Source: Anaerophilus nitritigenes (GTDB lineage Bacteria; Bacillota; Clostridia; Peptostreptococcales; Thermotaleaceae). From it: a stretch of DNA of 64,000 nt. The stretch covers positions 1-64,000 of the forward strand of contig NZ_RYYS01000064.1 of assembly GCF_004138215.1 (NCBI RefSeq), given 5' to 3'. This document shows, piece after piece, positions 59,675-64,000 of this stretch; the first letter of the stretch is position 1; the number at the start of each line of letters is the position of its first letter. The position numbers were made by a program, and so were the translations under genes. A model generated the notes under the pieces. That model did no database searches. It worked only from the letters and a program-made list of their open reading frames with translations, and was not told where the DNA came from.

Positions 59675-60322
59675 TTATATAAATCCATGTTCGGATAAAA
59701 AACTCATATTGATATCTTTTTTAGGAGAAGCTTGTCTTTGCATTAAAAATTTTTCAATATATTTTCCCATCATATCGCATTCTAAATTGACACTAGCTCC
59801 TATTTTTTTATGAAGGAGTGTAGTCATATTTTTTGTATGAGGAATAATAGATATTTTGAATATATGATTATCTACATAAGCTATAGTCAAACTAATACCA
59901 TCGATGGTGATAGAACCTTTTAAAACAATATATTTTAAAATATCTTCATCTGTCTTTATAGATATCCATATAGCATTATCTTCTCTTTGAAGATCTGTAA
60001 TAATTCCTACTCCATCAATATGGCCACTTACAATATGACCTCCTAGCCGATCACCTACTCTTAGTGCTCTCTCTAGATTCACAAGACTTTTGGGTAAAAG
60101 ATCTTTTAAATTGCTTTTTCTCATAGTTTCTGCCATTACATCTACACAAAAAAAATCTGTATTAAAATCAGTAACTGTAAGACATACTCCGTTTGTAGCA
60201 ATACTATCTCCTAAATGAATATTTTCTAATACTTTTTTTGCTTTAATTGTGATTTTTGCTGATTTTTCTCCTTTTGTAATAGAAAAAATAGTGCCTATTT
60301 CTTCTATAAGACCTGTAAACAT
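59675..60322 (-). CDS. ribE: Riboflavin synthase, alpha subunit
   Basis: 215 residues with two lumazine-binding barrels (about 1-95 and 96-195). MFTGLIEEIGTI at the start, ATNGVCLTV, GGHIVSGHIDGVG and SITIDGISLTI are diagnostic. Dismutates two lumazines to riboflavin. It begins one base after the ribD stop. The last ~15 residues are longer than usual. Confidence 0.96.
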   Translation of the reverse strand: MFTGLIEEIGTIFSITKGEKSAKITIKAKKVLENIHLGDSIATNGVCLTVTDFNTDFFCVDVMAETMRKSNLKDLLPKSLVNLERALRVGDRLGGHIVSGHIDGVGIITDLQREDNAIWISIKTDEDILKYIVLKGSITIDGISLTIAYVDNHIFKISIIPHTKNMTTLLHKKIGASVNLECDMMGKYIEKFLMQRQASPKKDINMSFLSEHGFI

Positions 60323-60323
60323 G

Positions 60324-61424
60324 TCATCCCTCCTTTGAAATATAGGCTTTGAGCATAATGTCTTCGTGGAAATGTTGTATTTCTATATGATGCAGGGATA
60401 AAGCATCTTTCATAAAAGAAAAACCTTGTCCTTCTACAGGTGTTAGTGCATTTTTTCCTCCTATTATTTTAGGAGCAATAAAAGATATTACTTGGTCTAT
60501 GATTCCTTCTTGAAGAGCAGAAAAATTTAGTGTTCCTCCTCCTTCTAATAAAATACTATCAATACCTTTTTCTCCTAAGATTTTCATCAAGTAAGAAAGA
60601 TCTACTTGTCTATCTTTGGATGGAGTAATTAAAACTTGTGCACCTGTATCTTGTATAGATTTTATTTTTTCAGTTGGAACTGCATCAGTTGTGGCAATGA
60701 TGGTCTTTATATTTTTACTCGTTTTTAATATATTACTATCTAGAGGGATTCTTCCTTTGGAATCTACAATGATTCGAATAGGATTTTTTCCTTCAAGGTT
60801 TACAAGGCGAGTAGTTAATAGAGGATCATCTGCCAAAACAGTTCCAATTCCTACCATGATTCCTGATACTTTGTGTCTAAGTAGATGGACATATTCACGG
60901 GATGAGAGATTGGTAATCCATTTGGAATCTCCAGTATAGGTAGCAATTTTTCCATCTAGTGTCATTGAGGTTTTTAATATGCAAAATGGTAATTTTGTAG
61001 TGATATATTTTATAAATATTTCGTTTGATTTTTTTGCTTCTTCTTCTAAAACTCCTGTAACTACTTCTATATTGTTATTTTTTAATATTTCTATTCCATG
61101 TCCTGAAACTAAAGGATTTGGATCTTTCATAGCAATAACTACTTTTTTTATTTTGTTTTCTACAATGGCTTGTGCACAAGGAGGAGTCTTACCATAATGA
61201 GAGCAAGGTTCTAAAGTTACATACATAGTAGCTTCACTAACATCTTCTTTTGAATTTAAGAAGGCATTGATTTCTGCATGAGGATTTCCAAATTTTTCAT
61301 GATAACCTTCTCCTATAATTTGTCCATTTTTTACAATAACTGCTCCTACTAAAGGGTTCGGATTTGTATAGCCAATGCCTTTAGTAGCTAAATTTAAAGC
61401 TTTTTTCATATAAAAAGTGTCCAT
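60324..61424 (-). CDS. ribD: RibD: pyrimidine deaminase / reductase
   Basis: 366 residues. The N-terminal deaminase has zinc ligands HAEINAF (about 50-56) and PCSHYGKTPPCAQAI (about 73-87). The C-terminal NADPH reductase (about 147-366) has SMTLDGKIAT and LLEGGGTLNFSAL. Second and third steps of riboflavin synthesis. First gene after the FMN riboswitch. Confidence 0.96.
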   Translation of the reverse strand: MDTFYMKKALNLATKGIGYTNPNPLVGAVIVKNGQIIGEGYHEKFGNPHAEINAFLNSKEDVSEATMYVTLEPCSHYGKTPPCAQAIVENKIKKVVIAMKDPNPLVSGHGIEILKNNNIEVVTGVLEEEAKKSNEIFIKYITTKLPFCILKTSMTLDGKIATYTGDSKWITNLSSREYVHLLRHKVSGIMVGIGTVLADDPLLTTRLVNLEGKNPIRIIVDSKGRIPLDSNILKTSKNIKTIIATTDAVPTEKIKSIQDTGAQVLITPSKDRQVDLSYLMKILGEKGIDSILLEGGGTLNFSALQEGIIDQVISFIAPKIIGGKNALTPVEGQGFSFMKDALSLHHIEIQHFHEDIMLKAYISKEG

Positions 61425-61501
61425 TTTTTCACCTCTGTGGAATCAACATATGATTATATTATTCCAAAATTTATAAAAATTTCTCATAATTTTATGAATT
61501 A

Positions 61502-61535
61502 AAAAAGCCCTGAAAAATATTATTTTCAGGGCTAT
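61502..61535 (-). terminator. FMN riboswitch terminator
   Basis: Read on the minus strand: AGCCCTGAAAATA / TATTTTTCAGGGCT arms and a T run. Its 5' arm shares CCCTGAA sequence with the aptamer's basal region, as expected for a switch. Confidence 0.85.
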
Positions 61536-61594
61536 CTGATTATAGCAAAAGTACATCTATAAAAATATGAATACACATATAGATCTACATAGTT

Positions 61595-61704
61595 CTCTTC
61601 TTCCATCCAGACTATACTGTCGGCCTTGGAATTTAACCAAGTCAACCACAAAAGTGGCTCGCGGGCTATACCGCCGGTCGGGAATTACACCCTGCCCTGA
61701 AGAT
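61595..61704 (-). promoter_or_regulatory. FMN riboswitch (RFN element) aptamer
   Basis: On the minus strand: ATCTTCAGGGCAGGGTG, AATTCCCGACCGGCGGTA, GCCCGCGAGCC, then AATTCCAAGGCCGACAG and AGTCTGGATGGAAGA. This is the complete conserved RFN core. Represses the rib operon when FMN is plentiful. Confidence 0.97.
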
Positions 61705-61725
61705 TTTATTCACTTGTATGGAAAT

Positions 61726-61754
61726 ATCGTAGCATTTCTTTTTTTATGTGTCAA
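61726..61754 (-). promoter_or_regulatory. rib operon promoter
   Basis: On the minus strand TTGACA (61754-61749), 17 bases, TACGAT (61731-61726), placing the start about 10-15 bases before the aptamer. Confidence 0.75.
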
Positions 61755-62087
61755 GAAGTATTTTGTGGAGAATGAAAATATTTTATATGCATAAAAATAT
61801 TTTAAAGAGGAAAAAATTTTAAAATATAAGTCAATTGAAAGAAAATTAATTTTATATTATATATTCTAAAATATTCAATATAATTTTGGAAAATATTGAA
61901 TAAGAATATATAAAATGATATACTGTCCGTAGGAGGCAATCATATTTTATGATGTATATGAAATTATATATTTAATAAAATTGTGAATCAAATAGAGTTG
62001 ATTAAAATACTAAAATGAAGAAAATAAAAACATTAAAAACACATATGTATGTCATGTGAATACAAAAAATAAAAAGGAGGATATAAA
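61755..62087. other. AT-rich intergenic region between rib and kbl
   Basis: About 330 bases with no clear gene. It should hold the kbl promoter, which I could not assign. A stretch TAGGAGGCAATCAT at about 61930 followed by a nine-codon ORF from about 61949 is probably chance. Confidence 0.4.
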
Positions 62088-63278
62088 ATGTCTAGTCAAA
62101 TATTAAATAAATTCTTAGAGGAAAATTTAGAAGATTTAAAAAAAAGAGGACTTTATAATGAGATAGATCCATTAGAAGGGGCAAATGGACCTATTATAAA
62201 AATAAGAGGAAGAGAACTTATTAATTTATCTTCTAATAATTATTTAGGACTTGCTACGAATGAAAGATTGGTAGATGCTTGTATTGAAGCCACTAAAAAA
62301 TATGGTGTAGGAGCAGGCGCTGTTCGTACTATTAATGGAACGTTAGATATACATATAGAACTAGAGGAAAAACTTGCTACATTTAAACATACACAAGGAG
62401 CTATTGTTTTTCAATCAGGTTTTAACTGTAATATGGGTGCAATAGGAGCAGTTATGGATAAAAATGATGCTATTTTGTCAGATGAACTCAATCATGCATC
62501 TATCATTGATGGTTGTAGATTATCAAAAGCAGAAATTATTCGTTATAATCACTCTGATATGGATCATTTAAGAGAAGTAGCAAAAAAGGCAAAAGAATCA
62601 GGAAAATACAATAAAATAATGATTATTACAGATGGTGTATTTTCAATGGATGGAGATATTGCAAAGCTTCCTGAAATTGTAGAAATTGCACAAGAGTTTG
62701 ATCTGATTACATATGTAGATGATGCTCATGGTTCAGGAGTATTAGGAAAAGGTGCAGGTACTGTAAAACATTTTGGACTTTCAGATAAAATAGATTTTCA
62801 AATAGGAACATTATCTAAAGCTATTGGAGTAGTAGGCGGATATGTAGCAGGGAAGAAAGATCTAATTGATTGGTTAAAGGTTCGTTCAAGACCATTTTTA
62901 TTTTCCACTTCTCTTACACCAGGTGCAGCAGCAGCATGTATAGAAGCTATATCTATTCTTACAGAGAGTACCAAACTTCATGATCAGCTTTGGGAAAACG
63001 GAAATTATTTAAAGAAAGGATTAAAAGAGCTTGGATTTAATATAGGAAAAAGTGAGACTCCTATTACACCTTGTATTATTGGAGATGAAAATCAGACTCA
63101 ATTATTTAGTAAAAGACTTAATGAAGAGGGAGTCTATGCAAAATCTATCGTATTTCCAACTGTTCCAAGAGGAACCGGTAGAGTAAGAAATATGCCTACA
63201 GCAGCTCATAATAAAGAAATGTTAGATAAAGCTTTAAAGATATATGAAAAAGTAGGAAAAGAAATGGGCATTTTATAA
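62088..63278 (+). CDS. kbl: Glycine C-acetyltransferase (2-amino-3-ketobutyrate CoA ligase)
   Basis: 396 residues, fold-type I PLP enzyme of the alpha-oxoamine synthase family. [13 protein letters not shown] (about 45-57), [11 protein letters not shown] (about 134-144), [12 protein letters not shown], and PLP Lys in [13 protein letters not shown] (Lys near 244). Cleaves 2-amino-3-ketobutyrate with CoA to glycine and acetyl-CoA. The partner dehydrogenase follows 13 bases later. AAAAGGAGGAT precedes the ATG. Confidence 0.94.
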   Translation: MSSQILNKFLEENLEDLKKRGLYNEIDPLEGANGPIIKIRGRELINLSSNNYLGLATNERLVDACIEATKKYGVGAGAVRTINGTLDIHIELEEKLATFKHTQGAIVFQSGFNCNMGAIGAVMDKNDAILSDELNHASIIDGCRLSKAEIIRYNHSDMDHLREVAKKAKESGKYNKIMIITDGVFSMDGDIAKLPEIVEIAQEFDLITYVDDAHGSGVLGKGAGTVKHFGLSDKIDFQIGTLSKAIGVVGGYVAGKKDLIDWLKVRSRPFLFSTSLTPGAAAACIEAISILTESTKLHDQLWENGNYLKKGLKELGFNIGKSETPITPCIIGDENQTQLFSKRLNEEGVYAKSIVFPTVPRGTGRVRNMPTAAHNKEMLDKALKIYEKVGKEMGIL

Positions 63279-63291
63279 GGGGGAATAGGTG

Positions 63292-64000
63292 ATGAAGAAA
63301 ATATTTGTCACAGGAGCATTAGGTCAAATAGGTACAGAGTTAGTTACTAAAATGAGAGAAGTCTATGGAAATGATAATGTAGTAGCTACAGATATCAGAA
63401 AGCCTACAGATCATCCAGTTGTAGAATTAGGGCCTTTTGAAATATTAGATGCAATGGATGGAGAAAATATGAATCGATTAGTAAAAAAATATAACTCTGA
63501 TACCATTGTACATTTGGCTGCATTACTTTCTGCTACAGCAGAAGCTAAACCATTATTTGCATGGAACTTAAATATGGGAGGCTTAGTAAATGCATTAGAA
63601 ATAGCAAGAGAATATGGATGTCAATTTTTCACACCAAGTTCAATAGGTGCATTTGGTCCGTCTACACCAAAAGACAATACACCACAAGATACAATTCAAA
63701 GACCTACAACTATGTATGGAGTAAATAAAGTATCAGGAGAACTTCTTTGTGATTATTATTATTATAAATTTGGTGTGGATACAAGAGGAGTAAGATTTCC
63801 AGGACTTATTTCGTATGTAGCACCTCCAGGAGGAGGAACTACTGATTATGCAGTAGACATTTACTACGAAGCATTAAAGTCTGGAAAGTATACTTCATAT
63901 ATTGGACAGGGAACTTACATGGATATGATGTATATGCCAGATGCAATAGGTGCAATTATAAATTTAATGGAAGCAGATCCATCAAAATTAAAACATAGAA
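63292..64000 (+). CDS. tdh: L-threonine 3-dehydrogenase, epimerase (SDR) type, partial at window edge
   Basis: The first 236 residues are present; the end lies outside. The NAD motif is GALGQIG (about 8-14), followed by HLAALLSA (about 74-81). SDR catalytic residues are Ser in PSSIGAFGP and Tyr/Lys in [10 protein letters not shown] (about 143-152). RFPGLISY and [11 protein letters not shown] are typical of the short-chain threonine dehydrogenases that resemble UDP-glucose epimerases. Oxidises threonine to 2-amino-3-ketobutyrate for Kbl. AAGGGGGAATAGGTG is the ribosome site. Confidence 0.9.
   Translation, partial: MKKIFVTGALGQIGTELVTKMREVYGNDNVVATDIRKPTDHPVVELGPFEILDAMDGENMNRLVKKYNSDTIVHLAALLSATAEAKPLFAWNLNMGGLVNALEIAREYGCQFFTPSSIGAFGPSTPKDNTPQDTIQRPTTMYGVNKVSGELLCDYYYYKFGVDTRGVRFPGLISYVAPPGGGTTDYAVDIYYEALKSGKYTSYIGQGTYMDMMYMPDAIGAIINLMEADPSKLKHR

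Noticed and set aside
61925-61975. Leader peptide ORF before kbl
   Set aside because: Nine codons with a ribosome-site-like AGGAGG 12 bases away in very AT-rich DNA; likely chance.

Overview
The window is strongly AT-rich, with close-packed genes, good Shine-Dalgarno sites and many intrinsic terminators. It looks like the chromosome of an anaerobic, endospore-forming Clostridia-type Firmicute. Evidence for sporulation includes a Gin/CsfB-like sigma-G inhibitor, SpmA/SpmB, a Spo0E-like phosphatase, an AbrB protein with a Cys ribbon, a YabE-like 3D protein, a DUF1540 protein and coat-like proteins. Evidence for anaerobic metal and cofactor biology includes a 2[4Fe-4S] ferredoxin, FeoAB, nickel-pincer (Lar) genes and corrinoid-controlled genes. 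The species cannot be named from the sequence; a relative of Alkaliphilus or Crassaminicella is only a guess.

Layout. 1-6.3 kb: the 3' end of a 5S rRNA, then csfB-tmk-darA-holB-ricT, a ferredoxin, a thioredoxin-fold lipoprotein, trmN6 and abrB. This closely follows the Bacillus subtilis order rrn-csfB...tmk-yaaQ-holB-yaaT-yabB-abrB. 6.5-17 kb: a block inserted relative to that order: a headless CCA-enzyme-like HD protein, ytxH/DUF948, a glycine-betaine ABC transporter, spmAB, galU and a GntR-regulated ABC exporter. 17-26 kb: the order resumes with a T-box leader, metG, tatD, yabE, rnmV and ksgA, interrupted by a larE-larB-larC operon on the minus strand. 26-30 kb: an unrecognised spore-coat-like protein where yabG might be expected, plus several tiny Gly/Cys-rich or DUF proteins and a CsoR-family regulator.

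30-38 kb: a yybP-ykoY (Mn) riboswitch ahead of an UPF0016 transporter with an unusual Cys-containing tail. It is followed by a cobalamin riboswitch that controls a four-gene operon: a DUF2162 membrane protein, an ExbB/TolQ-like proton channel, DUF2149, and a 1548-residue secreted, membrane-anchored CobN-like chelatase. This operon is the most interesting system in the window. It matches in composition the HmuSTUV heme-dechelatase module of Bacteroidota, but here it sits in a Gram-positive and under B12 control.

39-45 kb: an iron regulon with five Fur-box-like palindromes. It covers a DUF2325 protein, a divergent pair of opposing c-di-GMP enzymes (GGDEF and HD-GYP-like), a Fur-like protein without the usual His cluster, feoA-feoA-feoB and a FeoB-associated Cys-rich peptide. 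45-54 kb: YibE/F, an AbgT transporter, an M20 peptidase, Spo0E, a LysM protein, and a two-component system next to an HtrA protease whose promoter carries 11-bp-phased direct repeats. 54-58 kb: a Met/Pro-repeat protein and the copper set copA-copZ-csoR with a CsoR box. 58-61.7 kb: ribD-ribE-ribBA-ribH behind an FMN riboswitch (minus strand). 62-64 kb: kbl and the start of an epimerase-type threonine dehydrogenase, together converting threonine to glycine and acetyl-CoA.

Three convergent gene pairs (6.1, 27.6 and 40.1 kb) are separated by near-perfect palindromic terminators that share the same stem sequence, which suggests a dispersed repeat family.
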